DNA of 64,000 nt, taken from the NCBI GenBank assembly GCA_949130495.1, contig OX422211.1, positions 536,024,017 to 536,088,016 on the forward strand, read 5' to 3'. Under the pieces are notes generated by a model. That model did no database searches and was not told the origin of the DNA. It saw nothing but the letters and a program-made list of their open reading frames with translations. A program made the position numbers and the translations under genes. Below, piece after piece: positions 34,240 to 46,427 of the stretch. Each line of letters opens with the position of its first letter. The first letter of the stretch is position 1. Source of the DNA: Sambucus nigra. Lineage: Eukaryota > Streptophyta > Magnoliopsida > Dipsacales > Adoxaceae.

Positions 34240-34559
34240 TTAGACTCGAATTTGTCCTTCCATCGCAGCTACAAGGCCTTCCTGGTAAGCCTTCTTATTC
34301 TTCAACTTCACAAGCTTCTTCGTAACCTCATGTGTATAGAAAGGCATGAGGCCTTCATGTGTTTGAGGAGGATCCTCATCCACATCAAATAAATAAATGG
34401 AGCTGGGAGGAAGTCCGGAGCAGTCTTCCCTGACATATGCCTGAAACTGATCATATGTAGTTTTGTATAAGGAAAGAGTTTCCTCAATTTCCCTTAATTT
34501 TTTTTGTATCTTTTTTCCTTTTCCAAACTAGCTAGCAACAGTTCTGCTAGGATACTCAT
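34240..34559 (-). pseudogene. Small unrecognised protein gene, frameshifted
   Basis: On the minus strand an ATG at 34559 opens SILAELLLASLEKEKRYKK, a charged helix. It is closed by TAA at a run of eight A residues. Shifting frame there restores LREIEETLSLYKTTYDQF, then a block ending DVDEDPPQTHEGLMPF and KKLVKLKNKKAYQEG up to TAA at 34240. The composition and codon pattern look protein-like against very AT-rich surroundings. I do not recognise the family. It sits between MULE transposase and ULP1-like exons and could be a third cargo gene of the same element or a captured gene piece. Confidence 0.5.
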
Positions 34560-34854
34560 TATCTGCTTTTTACTTGAGCTTACAATGGTACAGAAAGGAA
34601 CAAATATTACTATTTTATAGGCCAAATAAAAGTTATTTACTTCTTTGACCAAAAAAAGTTTGGGATACATGAGTAGTTGAACTTAATAAATGATTTTTGA
34701 TTATTGAGTTTTACTGGATATAAACAAGGTAAATAAATTTTTGTTATTGTGTATAAGTGGATATAACGAAGTAAATAACATGTATACAATTTCTATTTCT
34801 TGCATTTTTATACTTGTACACCTGTAAAAAAAATTACTTTTTAAATATAAATAG

Positions 34855-35760
34855 TATTTTTCAATTGCAAAATCAAATTTTATTTAGTTAATCATTGCGT
34901 GTACTTTGTTTATATTGCATGTACTTTGCTCATAAACCATGTACTTTTGATTAAAATGCGTGTACTTTGTTTCATAATATTTACTTTGGAGAAATTATTC
35001 ATCCATGCGTGTATTTTGTTTATATTGCATGTACTTTGCTCATAAAACATGTAATTTTGATTAAAATGCGTGTAATTTATTTCATAACATTTACTTTAAA
35101 GAAATTGTTCATGTAGTTATCATTGTGTATACCTTATGTGTATTGTGGTCCATGCCAGCGGTAACATAAACTTACATAAGATATTATGTGCTAGTTATCA
35201 TTTTGTGTATAGCTTTCATATCATCTTGACACCATATATAGTTTTGAACGTTTTCCTAATAAGCTTTTTAAGTTTTGATTTTTTTTTTTATGTTTTTCTT
35301 TCAAAATCTCTTTTACCCTTTTTTATTGTCTTTCTAATAAAAAATTATTTTCTTTCATGCATGTCTTATAATTTAGTAGTAATATTCAATTGCAAAATCA
35401 AAATTTATTTAATTAATCGATGCGTGTACTTTGTTTATATTGCGTGTATTTTGCTCATAAAGCGTGTACTTTTGAATAAAATGTTTGTACTTTGTTTCAT
35501 AATATTTACTTTAAAAAAATTATTCATCCATGCGTGTACTTTATTTATATTGCGTGTACTTTGTTCATAAACCGTGTAATTTTTATTCAAATGCGTGTAC
35601 TTTATTTCATTACATTTACTTTGAAGAAATTGTTTGTATAGTTATCATTGTGTAGACCTTACGTGCATTGTGGTCCATGCCAGCGGTAATATAAACTTGC
35701 ATAGGATATTTTGTGTTAGTTATCATTTTGTGTATAACTTTCATGGTCCGCGCCAGCGGC
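34855..35760. repeat. Direct duplication (period about 525 bp) full of GTGTACTTT words
   Basis: 34855-35260 and 35380-35745 share CAATTGCAAAATCAAA, a ladder of TGCGTGTACTTTGTTTATATTG words, and a tail with TGGTCCATGCCAGCGGTAA. A third GGTCCGCGCCAGCGG lies at 35745-35759. The hydrophobic 144-codon frame at 35136-35570 is a by-product of the repeats. Confidence 0.75.
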
Positions 35761-35764
35761 ACCA

Positions 35765-37290
35765 TGTTGGAGTAATACATAGAAGGAACGATAACTGATT
35801 AGGCATAAATTCTTCATAGTTATCCCCTTAATTTAGAGGCTTTTATCATCTTATGCGGTGTAAATCAAGTTGATTGATCTCATATCATTGCTACTGACCT
35901 TTTCTCTATAGTGCATTGAGTTTTGTGTATTTCTCTTACATTTTGCAGATACTTTACAAAAGAGGAGAAAGGAGAAAACTCAAACTCAAGAAAGACACAA
36001 GTGAAGGACAAAATGGTAATTTTGCACCAGAAATTCGGATATGGAACCTAAAGGAAACTTGAAGACCTCGAGTCTACAAGCATGTAGAAATAAACGACAT
36101 CCAAATCCGAATCCCGGGTGAAAAGTTATATATCCTTGAAGTTGAGAAGAAATAAAGGAGAAAAGGGAAGAAAAATATAAAGGCAGCAAACCAAATCGAT
36201 AGAGTCTCTACTGAACCGGTCCCCAACACTGGAACCAGTAAAATGAACCGATGGAAAAGCATCCAGACCGGTCTCCTAAACTAGTATACACCTTACCGGT
36301 TCGCCCATTTAAAGCAGCCAAGACCGAATCGGTTCGACTAGGCGGAAATTCAATTTTTCTTTTCTCTTAAAAAGAGTTATGCATGGTAGACATGAGGAGA
36401 CTTCTTTTTAGTTAGTTTTGAGAGGTTATTGAAGCCAAGAACTTTAGGATTTATCTTGTTCAACATTTTGTTCATCCTTTTGGATAAATTCAAGGTTCTT
36501 CTTCATTCCAAGTAATATTTTTTCTTTGATTTCAATTGCTTTCATATTTTCAGTTGGTGATTCATTATTTATTAGTTAAATTTCTCATTTGCATGCTTTA
36601 TTACACTTTTCACATAATTATGATTTTCATCACATGCAATCTAAATATTTGTGTTATTTCTCACGTAACCATGTCCAACTAGATTTCTAAGGGTTGGAAT
36701 GCATGAACCCAACCCGATGTGGTTTGTATGAATATAAAAGTAATTCCTTGAATTAAATAAATAATTGAATCGTGTTGGTTAGTTGTTATAACCGTCGTAG
36801 GACTTTTAACCTCGTTTGCCCTAGGTAACCAGGGTGTTTAAGAGTGCGACGTACGTGTCAGCTATTCCGACACCGCTTTATTTCTATTCTTGATTATGTA
36901 TGATGCGGGCTTGTACCCTCATATATGTAATTCTTTAGATTAATAAAGTATGTGGCTTAATTAATTATCTAATTCACAACTAGTTTTTATATTCGGCAAA
37001 CATACTAGGGTTTGTGGGATTGTGATCCAACCTAATTTTCTCCTTAATATTAATTAATTCATAGTTGATTAATTTATGCTTACGTAGTTTAATCACTCGC
37101 TCAATTAATTTTCATTTAGTTCGTAGAAAAAATTCAAAATTCATCACCTTTTCCTTTCTTTTTCTGAGTCAGTTTAGGGTTAATCATCTTTCCTAGATAC
37201 GACCCCGTCTTATCTAGTTTATTACTAACGCGATAGGTTTGTACTTGAGTCGTATTTAGCACGCACTAGAGACACATTTTGAGTCATGTC
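35765..37290 (+). repeat. Candidate solo LTR of an unidentified retrotransposon
   Basis: The composition differs from the AT-rich flanks. It has no coding sequence, ACCGGT-rich words at 36215-36300, a mid-region with TGCGGGCTTGTACCCTC and a terminal GATACGACCCCG...TATTTAGCAC segment. That terminal segment resembles the ends of plant LTRs of Athila-like type. I could not find a clean target duplication, so boundaries and family are uncertain. Confidence 0.4.
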
Positions 37291-37389
37291 AATAACCAAT
37301 AGAAAATTTAAAAAAAATGCAAATATGGTATGTATTTGAATCAATTTACAAAACGTCATTTTGGGGGAAAAAATATTCTGAAAACAAAA

Positions 37390-39763
37390 TTTTATTTAGT
37401 AGAAATGCTCTGTCTGTTAGCAATTTAGGGTCTTCACATGATTTTTTCAGTTCATTGTCTCTACTAATTTGTTTAATGAAGTAGATGCAGAAGACCCCGC
37501 AGTCAACTCTGAAATTAAAATAAAACAAATATACTAATTAATATGATATGAATGAAATTTTTTGCAAATATATAAAATAATACTTTATGGAAATGAAGTT
37601 TTTGCTTACCCATTATATTGCTTAGGGCATTCATGATCTCTTATTAGGTTAAATTTGATATCACTTTTCAACAAGAAATTTACTATATTCTTTTCTTGTT
37701 CTGTCAATGGATCACCATTAATTGTAAATTCATTTAGTGTGGCATCATTTACCGTTCTTTGAGTTACGAAACATTTTTTTCATTATTTTTGCTTCACTCT
37801 TCAATACGTACAGTGTTTTTTGGAAGGCAAAAAATTGTTAATAGGATAAATAGTGAGTGTGTACAAATAAAAAGGTATATGTAGAATAAATAGTGCAAAG
37901 TACACGCATAATATTAAAGTACACATATATGTATTTGTGCATTTCACATGAATTTTATAATGTTGTAGTTGTACTTTGATACTCTCGGTGATTATTTACA
38001 ACTAATGCAAAGTACACAGCATGAATATTGCAAATTATACGCGAATCATAAAAGTACAGGTAACATAACTAAGTTTAAGTTTAAGCTCTAACCATTTTTT
38101 TTGCCTCATCGAAGTATAATATTTTTGTTTCTTGTCATTCAGTCGACAAGAATCCATATGGACGACTTTATTTTGGTCCCTGTATATCATAAGTAATGTG
38201 AAATGTCATGTGTCATATCTTAGTACAATGAACAAATTATTAAAACTATCCAAGTATTGATATAAATTTTTGTATAACTCGCCCTTCTTGTTGATTTCAT
38301 TTTTGCTACAAGTTTCTTTCTGAAAAAAATTATAGACATTGTGTTAGGAAAAAAATATAATATTTTATGTGATTATGATGCACAAAGCTTTCGATTTAAC
38401 TTTTCTTAGCCAACAATAATCAGAGAAAGTGTGTGTGGCGGAGAACCCTTCCTTTGACAATTTTGTCCTCCATACTTCACTAAAGGTGATTATTATCTGT
38501 TTCATTCATTTAAAATGGTGATTATATAATAATGTTGAAATTTAATGAATGTCTAATATTTGGTTTAAATACTTGACTTGATATTTCTTGATTCTTTAGG
38601 GCTTCAACAAAATCTTCCCATGTGACATACGAAATCAGTCATTGGTAAATAAATTCCTTGCATTTTAATATAGGCAATAACAATTGTATAATAAGAATAA
38701 CATTATTCTTTTGCACAAAAAAAAAATAAGTGAAGTGCAATATCATCAAACAATACACTTTACACTGGTTCAGCCTTTTGAATAAACTCTTCAATTTTAT
38801 TCTTCACAACTTCATTGAGGTATTTGTATGCATTGACTACTTCAAACTTGAAGTGAGTTTATTTATATTGTTGGATTATTGTTAGCTTATCGGTTCTTGG
38901 CTTTCTAAGCTTCTGTTTTTTAATTGGGCGATTCTTCTCGAATTCATCGAAATCTTTTCAATTCTTCTGTCATCTAGTAACATACCCTTTTATTTCAAGT
39001 ATTTTTCTAAATAAAATCCCTTTGTGGGTGGCCTGTAGTGTCTTTATTTCATCTTTATAAATGTAATCATCTTCTTTTTTTTATTTTCTATTTTGTCTCT
39101 CATGGATTCTCTTGTACATTGAGGCTTGTACAGTCTTCAACTCTGAAATTTCGTCCATGAGTTTTTTTATTAGTGTTTTTCTGATATATATAAAAAATGA
39201 ATGTTAGATTGTAAGTATTTTTTGATAAACACAATGACAAAGAACATCATTATTCTACAATATAATACGCGTGTACTTTCATTTAAGTACTGCGTGTATT
39301 TTGATAAACGCGTGTATTTTTATCAAAATACTGCGTGTATTTTGATAAATCACGTGTATTTTATAAAATAACTGCTTGTACTTAATAAAAAAGACCACGT
39401 CCTTTAAAAACGCGTGTACTTTATAAAAATGACGTGTATTTTATTAAAACATAATTATTCAACAATATAAAACGCGTGTACTTTCATTTAAATTACTATG
39501 TGTATTTTGATAAACGCGCGTACTTTTATCAAAATAATGCGTGTATTTTGATAAAACGTGTGTACTTTATAAAATAATGACATTTTCAATTTCAAAATTA
39601 ATCAAAAGTACCTGTTCAGTTTTTTTCACTTGTGATTCTTGAAGAATTTTCCTCAACGCCAAAATTTCGTCCTTGAGAGCTTTATTATTGTTTTCCTGAT
39701 ATATAAAAAGAATGTTAGATTGTAAGCATTATTTGATAAACATAATGTCAATGAACAATGAGG
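37390..39763 (-). pseudogene. ULP1-like cysteine protease (C48) exons, MULE cargo
   Basis: On the minus strand coiled-coil exons come first (39663-39595 and 39165-39080; the two are similar and lie about 500 bp apart). Blocks at 38860-38770 and 38640-38390 follow. The catalytic region starts with HFTLL (His codon 38203-38205) and VHMDSC (Asp codon 38152-38154). The next exon (FTINGDPLTEQEKNIVNFLL) ends at a donor ATGG|GTAAGC near 37608. The last carries VDCGVFCIYF with the catalytic Cys at 37499-37501. The order His, Asp, Cys is that of ULP1/SENP SUMO proteases. Introns hold GTGTACTTT words. With the MULE transposase this suggests a Kaonashi-type element. Stops in the middle blocks make function doubtful. 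Confidence 0.75.
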
Positions 39764-40559
39764 CGTATTCTAAGAACCCACATTTAATAACTTCACGAGC
39801 CTGATGTACCTTCTGTTCAGAAATCACCAGTTGGGTCTCCAGACTTACGAGCTCCTCCGAAACAGCCACCTGCGAGCGATGAGAGCAATGCAGTCGATGA
39901 TAGAGGGCAGGTAGATCAACTTTATTGAAGTCACGCGGAGCACCGTCACCAACCAAGATAATGAGAATCCATAATTTATTAGCACATTAATTTTCCCCAA
40001 CAAAGACTTGATTGTATCAGAGCTACAAGATTCGAGGGGGGCATTGAGGATATCCTCCAAGACAATGGTGAGACCGAGCAAGCGGCATGCCATCATCCTA
40101 AGAATAGGTTGAAGACTGCGAGAGGTGAAAGTCGAAGGGAAATAGACCAACAGCTGATCAATCAACAAACGAGGACCCTCAGTCAAGATACGGGGGAAAT
40201 TAGCCAAAGTCTGCCTCACAACCAACTCAGGGGCTACCTCGGGAGGATGTGCGCTAAAGACTCTATCACTTACGGAAGGAAGTCGAGTATGAGAGGCTTT
40301 ATCACTCTCTTGAACCCTAGAGGCAACCACTTCGGTCACCTCACCAACTTTAGGCATTGTTCCTTAGATCTGTATAGCAGGGGCCCCGCCCAAAGATACG
40401 AATTCAGCTAGAGTCCTCGCTTATGCAACTTCCTGAGCAATAACTTTTAACTTTTAGCCCACGTGCTACGGGTTGCTCGACCTCCACCTGAGATACAAGA
40501 AATTTCTAAGTGAGAAACAAAATAAGAAAACACATACACATTGGTTTGCAAGTATAAAT

Positions 40560-40797
40560 TTTATGCCAATAAGACTTGGCCTGCCTCACCCTCGGTTATG
40601 GGAGATTTTATGCCAATAAGACTTGGCCCGCCTCACCCTCGGTTATGGGAGATTTTATGACAATAAGACTTGGTCCGCTTGACCCTAGGTTATGGGAGAT
40701 TTTATGCCAATAAGACTTGGCCCGCCTGACCCTCGGTTATGGGAGATTTTATGTCAATAAGACTTGGCCCGCCTGACCCTCGATTATGAGAGATTTC
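40560..40797. repeat. Five 47-bp tandem repeats
   Basis: TGCCAATAAGACTTGGCCCG-type units begin at 40564, 40611, 40658, 40705 and 40752, an exact 47-bp step. They lie in a probable intron of the PMD gene. The surrounding 40440-41560 holds only short, broken exon-like blocks. Confidence 0.88.
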
Positions 40798-41707
40798 TAA
40801 GACCAATATGACTTGGCAAAACTAAAAAAAAAGTTTAAATTCAGGACATATCTAGAAGAAGTCAAGTATACCTCTAGATGCTGCTTATCAGCAAATTCAC
40901 GGTAGCCATTTGAACTACATCTTCTTCTTCAACCACAATAGGTGCCAACAAAGGACGTTGTTCTTAGGGGACAATCACATCCCCCCTTCATCAGCAACCT
41001 CCTTTAATCTCCCTTCTCCTTGGCCCGCAGTAGCAACGTCGATCGAGGGACCAAAAATGGTAACAATAACCTAGCCATAAGAGGGGGTGGGGACTAACGG
41101 AGCAACGTGTTCGAGTAAAGACACCTACGAAGCACAATGGAGAGCAAGTTAGAACATAAAGCCAAAAGGAACAAAAATAATTTAGAGAATCAAGAGAAAA
41201 AAGCTTACCACGGGTAGCGAACTAACAACGACGGGGGATTTAGGAACAGCTTCAACAATCCTTGCAACTAGCACACCTGCCTCAAGACCAGGCTGCTCGA
41301 GCAAAAAGTAGGATCAGGTGAATAGCCGCTACTTAATTCTGTTGAAGTATCAGAAATAACTTCCCCTAGGGGGAAATTTGAGGTTACCTACGAAGTAGTA
41401 GGGGCAGCTATCTCCTATGGAATAGCCTCCTTCGAGACACGTAAGGCTGCGCCATGCTTCTCCAGCAGACTGCTCTCCTCAACATCATCGCGTGAACCAA
41501 AAAATAGAGTCATCATCACAAGGTAAAAGAGGAAAAGTTAAAGACTTAGAAGAATGATGGAAAGTATACCTCTTCTTCCAACACGTCCTCAAAAACTTCA
41601 TAATCCTGAGGAGGTGAGGCAGGTTTAGAAGGGAAAACCATTCTCATCAACTTGCGTCGCCGAACCAAGGAAGTATCCTCATCTTCTTCTTCCTCTTCTT
41701 ATTTCTC

Positions 41708-41829
<122 letters not shown>

Positions 41830-43711
41830 GTTCTTCTTCCTCCTCTTCCTATGCTTTCTTTCCTCCTCCCTCATCATCATCACCATCACCATCACCATCA
41901 GAACCATCTGTTACATGCTTCTCAGGCAGCTCCTCCTCACTTCATTTGCCTGATTCCTCCAGCACAAGCTTAAGAGGGCTAATGACCTTCCTCTTTTTAC
42001 TACCTTCAGTGGGATGAGGAACATACGAGAAACCACGGGAAGCTATCTCGACTGACATAAAGTCCCTATCTTCTTCGCTAAAGTTCTCCCAAGTCTGTCG
42101 AAGCTGATCAAACATTATACTAACTTCTTGGGTGACTTTGAGGTCAGGAGCATGGGCTACTGGAACTTGTTGGACAGTTTTGAGCTTCTTCGTTAGGGCT
42201 TTATTGGTGGCCCTCACAGCTGCTCCAGACGAAGCAACACATGGAGTATCACTTCCTTCAACTGGACTCGAAGGACCAGGGGCAACAATAGCTACCTCGA
42301 CTGGAACGGAGGATTGTGATGATTTTTTCTTCTTGACCATAGCTTGGCCCACTGGAGCTATCGGAGGTAGCTCAGAAGGAACGGAGTTATTGACAGTACT
42401 CAGAGGGAACATCGAGTTGAAGGTGGTATAATTTCTTAAACTCAACTCCGTGGGAGGGTATCTCTCAACCTCAGGATATCGAGGTTCCTTCAAAATGTTA
42501 CTTTAAAAACGAACAAGCTAGTTTTGCCAGAACACTGTTATATATATGGCTAACCTGCTTCCTCGATCTTCCTTGCTTGGAATGTGAGGATTATTCGGGT
42601 AACTAGCGCAGAGACTTACTACAGCTGCAGTTAGATAATTCGCACAAATAAAGGAAAAGTTTGTTGGCTTCTCACGGGTAAAGTGGCTCAATAAAGGGAT
42701 TCCTTGATCATAACTAAATTGTAGGAATACACGATGGGGGTTGTAAACGGAATAGAAATAAGACCATTTCGTGTACGATGGTAAATAGGAAGGGATCAAT
42801 AAAAGGGGGACATTGTTCGAGGGGAAGTTCCTCGTAAGTGCTTCATCGAGGGGAGTGATGGGACGTTCCTCCTTAGCAAAAAAAATTATTGGTAAAAAAT
42901 TGGTCCACCCCAACATAGGGGTGAAGCAAGAACCTTTCAGCTTTATCGTTCAAAGCGATGAGAGGCTTCTTGACACTTTTATGATTCCAACAATTAACTC
43001 GGGGGATTTTAATGGGCTGAGAAGTGGGGTAGTTACCTACCGGTGCATAGTCTGGGAAGTGTGCGTAAAGGAAAGCCGTTCAAAGAACATGATTTGCATA
43101 GTTGGAGACATCAAACATGACGATGCTCCGTGCTGAATCAGCCGCCACATGGTCCAACCAGGTATATAATGAACCAAGTACGATATCCGCGAGAGCAAGC
43201 TTCATGGTCCGAACAACCATGTTTATCAAATCCTTTCTGGGGCAATCACGGGGCTTTCCCAGAAGATTGATTTTTTACAGTGTCACCTAGATGTAACCAG
43301 CTAGCTTGATCTGGGAGTCAAAACCTTTACCCGCTATGGGTTATTCGAACACTTACTTTCCCCGGGGATTATCTTTAGCTGCCTCGCGGGCCTTAATCAT
43401 TGCCTTGTCTTCAATAAAGTAGAAGTACCTAATCACCTCGGAATAGGTACACTTGTTATTGGTAACCATACAGTCCTTCACAACTGCTTCCAGCTCAGCC
43501 CTCAAGGCCTTCTCTTTACTGGAGATTGCTTTGTCAAAAAAAGTGTCAAATCCTACCGCTTCTAACCCTAGAAGCTCGCAAACATCTTCCAAGGTGACAC
43601 TGAATCCCCTCCAAGAGGTCACAAAGTTATGTGACCTGTGTCTCCAGCGAGAAATGAGCAGTTGAAGGGCGGTGTTATTTTTGGCGAGCATTACACCAAA
43701 TCTACCGAATT

Positions 43712-43950
43712 GTCACGGTTATTGACCTTGACAAGTTGGACATGCCAAGGTCAATGATCGTGATAATTCTGGGGGTGATAACTTTTGTTGTCATAAACGT
43801 GTCACGATCAATGGCTGTGATAAGTTCATTATAATTATCATTGTCATGTCACGATCCATGACCTTGATAAGTTTTATCACGGTCATACACGTGACAAGCC
43901 CGTGACAATCTTTAAAAATTATCACGGTCAATGACCGTGACAATTCTGGG
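43712..43950. repeat. CACTA subterminal inverted repeats
   Basis: At least six copies of a 20-24-bp palindromic unit (TATCACGGTCAATGACCGTGACAA and variants) lie in both orientations. In CACTA elements such repeats bind the TNPA protein; that is family knowledge, not shown here. Confidence 0.82.
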
Positions 43951-44476
43951 CAGAATTGAAAAAAAATCTGCTGGGCAGTATGGCCGCTGCCATTGCCACT
44001 GCCCAGCAGTATATTTGTACCTGTTATAGCAACGTTATACCTGTTCAAACATCATATTTCCAAATAAAATAGAGATAATGCAAATATACATTAAAAAAAA
44101 TATGCATCACGATATAATCCAAATATAATTCAAATGTAACAACTTAAAACAGTTTAATTCAAATAATGTCACTACATGTCTGGGGTAAGGTTAGCTCTTA
44201 GGAGGTGAGTAGGACACATGATATACGAATTGACACACACAGTAATATACATCGTGCCACATTATTCGCGCAATCATAATAGGGAGTTCTCCTTCCCGGG
44301 TATCACATGCATGACGATCACCTTGGACTCGATGTCATGAAGTGAACGTTCATGAACTGGCATACCCTGGACGGTATTCGGGTCCCCCAACCCCCGCCCT
44401 ATCCGTTGGCCATCAAATATGTCCAGTATAAACGCGCTCGGCCAACCAAGTGTCGACATCGGTCGGTCAAAGGGAG

Positions 44477-45825
44477 CTAAATAGGGACTGGATCATAAAA
44501 GTCCGCACGTGTCGGTGATGAAGCAGCGAGGTCCACATCCTCGTCATCTTGCACCTCCTCCTCCTGCACCACCTCCTTCTCTTTCCCCTTATGATTTTTG
44601 CCCAATGAACGCTTCATGAATGAGAACATATCTTGGACCATCGCCTCCAAACGGGACAGCTTCGCGTCATGCAAGTCCACTCTTCGAGCCAACCTGGTGT
44701 CTCTCATCTCCAATCCGATGATCCTGGATTTGGCCACCCACGAGCTCACCCCCTTTGCGATCAATGCCAAGCACTTGGCGGAGTGCGTCTGTGGATAAAG
44801 ATATCTTGTCGACATCAGACTGCGACTCATACACTTCCTTAAGCTTTGCCTGAAACGACAAAAAGCACATGATTAGTAAAATAAGTAAATAAAAAAAATA
44901 TAACGTAATTAATAAAAAGTAAATTGTCGGATTACTTACAATCGTGGTCGCGACGCTTGGGGACACCTCCTTATCCTTCCGCTTCTTCGTCCGGATAGCC
45001 ACATAAGTATCGAGCCTATGTGGCCTACCCCCAGGGCCACTCCCTGTCCCCTGAAATAAAATAAAGCAAAATTAGTATCGACCACGCAAAGTAAAATAAT
45101 GCAGAACAATATATTTCTGTAGTTATAGAAACATTAAATCTTACCATCATCCTATGCTCCACCTCGGCGTAAGACGTCCGACCGGAGTAGTGCGCGTCCG
45201 TCTTTTTTGCCCGATTTTCCCTCCCCGATTGGCGAGATGCTAATTGTCGCTCACCAATCTCATTGTCAATGAACTTTTATCAATGTGCCAATGAGATCGG
45301 CTCCTTCAGCGGGACGGATTCACGCATTCGGATAACGGACTCTCAGGTCTTCCCAAAGTACCGGGTCCGCATATTTTTCTTTCACGTTTTGTATTGCTCC
45401 CTCAACTGCTCTAAGACGGAATCGCGTAGCTTTGGATCCAGGCTGAATTGTTCCTGTCCAACAAATACAATGTTAGTTACGAATAAATATAAATATAAAT
45501 ATAAAATAAAATCGAAATCGAAATCGAAATTGAAATATTCATATAAATATAAATATAAATACATTACCTGTAGTGCCACCCAAATAGCTAACTTGAGCTC
45601 ATTTGGCACCTCCCTCCAACTAGTGTACCCCAGGCCGATGATCGTCTTTACCAGCTCGAGGGATCTCGCTAATAGCCCCGTCTTGTTCTCGATTGCCATC
45701 CCCAATTTGCCATATTTGGGGAGCCTAGGGGCCGAAGAGCCCTCTTCGCCTCCGCTATCACCAAGCCCAGACAACATCATCATAATCAGCATCATCATCC
45801 TCGCCTTAATACTTGAAGGAGACAT
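44477..45825 (-). pseudogene. CACTA TNPA-like protein (plant transposase, Ptta/En/Spm family)
   Basis: Four exons on the minus strand fit with GT-AG introns: 45825-45568, 45453-45145, 45050-44940 and 44849-44477. The first join is ALQ to EQFSLDP in phase 0. Exon 2 ends with the family signature GRENRAKKTDAHYSGRTSYAEVE, exon 4 with a coiled coil and a basic-acidic tail (KGKEKEVVQEEEVQDDEDVD). TGA codons near 45380, 45340 and 45280 fall where Trp is expected, and exon 4 changes frame once. The first intron is a compound microsatellite of ATAAAT and CGAAAT words (45478-45563). It is likely dead, but the exon structure is clear. Confidence 0.78.
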
Positions 45826-46149
45826 TTTTTGTAAAAAAAATATTGTTATTAGTACAAATCAAAATGAATTAGAAAAAGACATGCAAATATGTACAATTAC
45901 TACAAATCCAAATGAATTGTTACTGTTTAGCACCTCAATTCTGAATTCAAAACAACAGCATCTAGCTCATAATATGTACAATTACTAAAAATTCGAAACA
46001 TCCCCACCCCCGCCCCTACTGCCCCCACACACGCACACTACACAAGAATGAAAATGATAAAGTGCAAATCAATTAAAAGCTTTAAAAATGGATTGATAAA
46101 GTATAAATTGGAATATTTATTACAAATTGAAAAATTATTTCAAATTCGG

Positions 46150-46427
46150 GTTATCATGAAAAATGGATTGATATTCGGTAGGAGCAACCAAGTCATCCAC
46201 ACTACTATTTAGACTCCGTACGCATCATCAACTAAATCCTCTAACATATTATGATCCACGTCATCCTCTTCTACATCTATCCTACTTGTTGAAGGTTGTT
46301 GTGAAGGTTGTTCGGGGACAAAAGGAACTTTCAATTCACCGTGAAAACTCCAAAATCGATAATTATCTTGCATACCCGATCTTAACAAATGTAGTTCAAT
46401 TTTTTTTCATTCAAGCACCTTACCATT
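46150..46427 (-). pseudogene. Fragment of a CACTA TNPD-like transposase
   Basis: The minus strand reads WSFHGELKVPFVPEQPSQQ and an acidic VEEDDVDHNMLEDLVDDAYG stretch. This matches the start of the large CACTA transposase (around its usual W-x2-HGE motif). Only about 90 residues remain; the rest is missing where the LTR begins. Confidence 0.55.

Larger units (their letters stand above)
43689..46427 (-). mobile_element. CACTA (En/Spm) transposon, one end missing
   Basis: One terminus reads CATTACACCAAATCT (a CACTACACC-type end) at 43689. It is followed by about 270 bp of subterminal repeats of the form TGTCACGGTC and GACCGTGACA in both orientations (43712-43950), the typical transposase-binding region. 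A TNPA-like gene and the start of a TNPD-like gene follow on the minus strand. The other terminus is lost at 46427, where an LTR begins. The remaining stretch 43960-44470 and 45830-46140 is non-coding. Confidence 0.8.

Noticed and set aside
35136..35570. 144-codon hydrophobic frame that looks like a membrane protein
   Set aside because: It coincides with the duplicated GTGTACTTT ladder. Hydrophobicity follows from TTT/GTA/TTA codons in AT-rich repeats.
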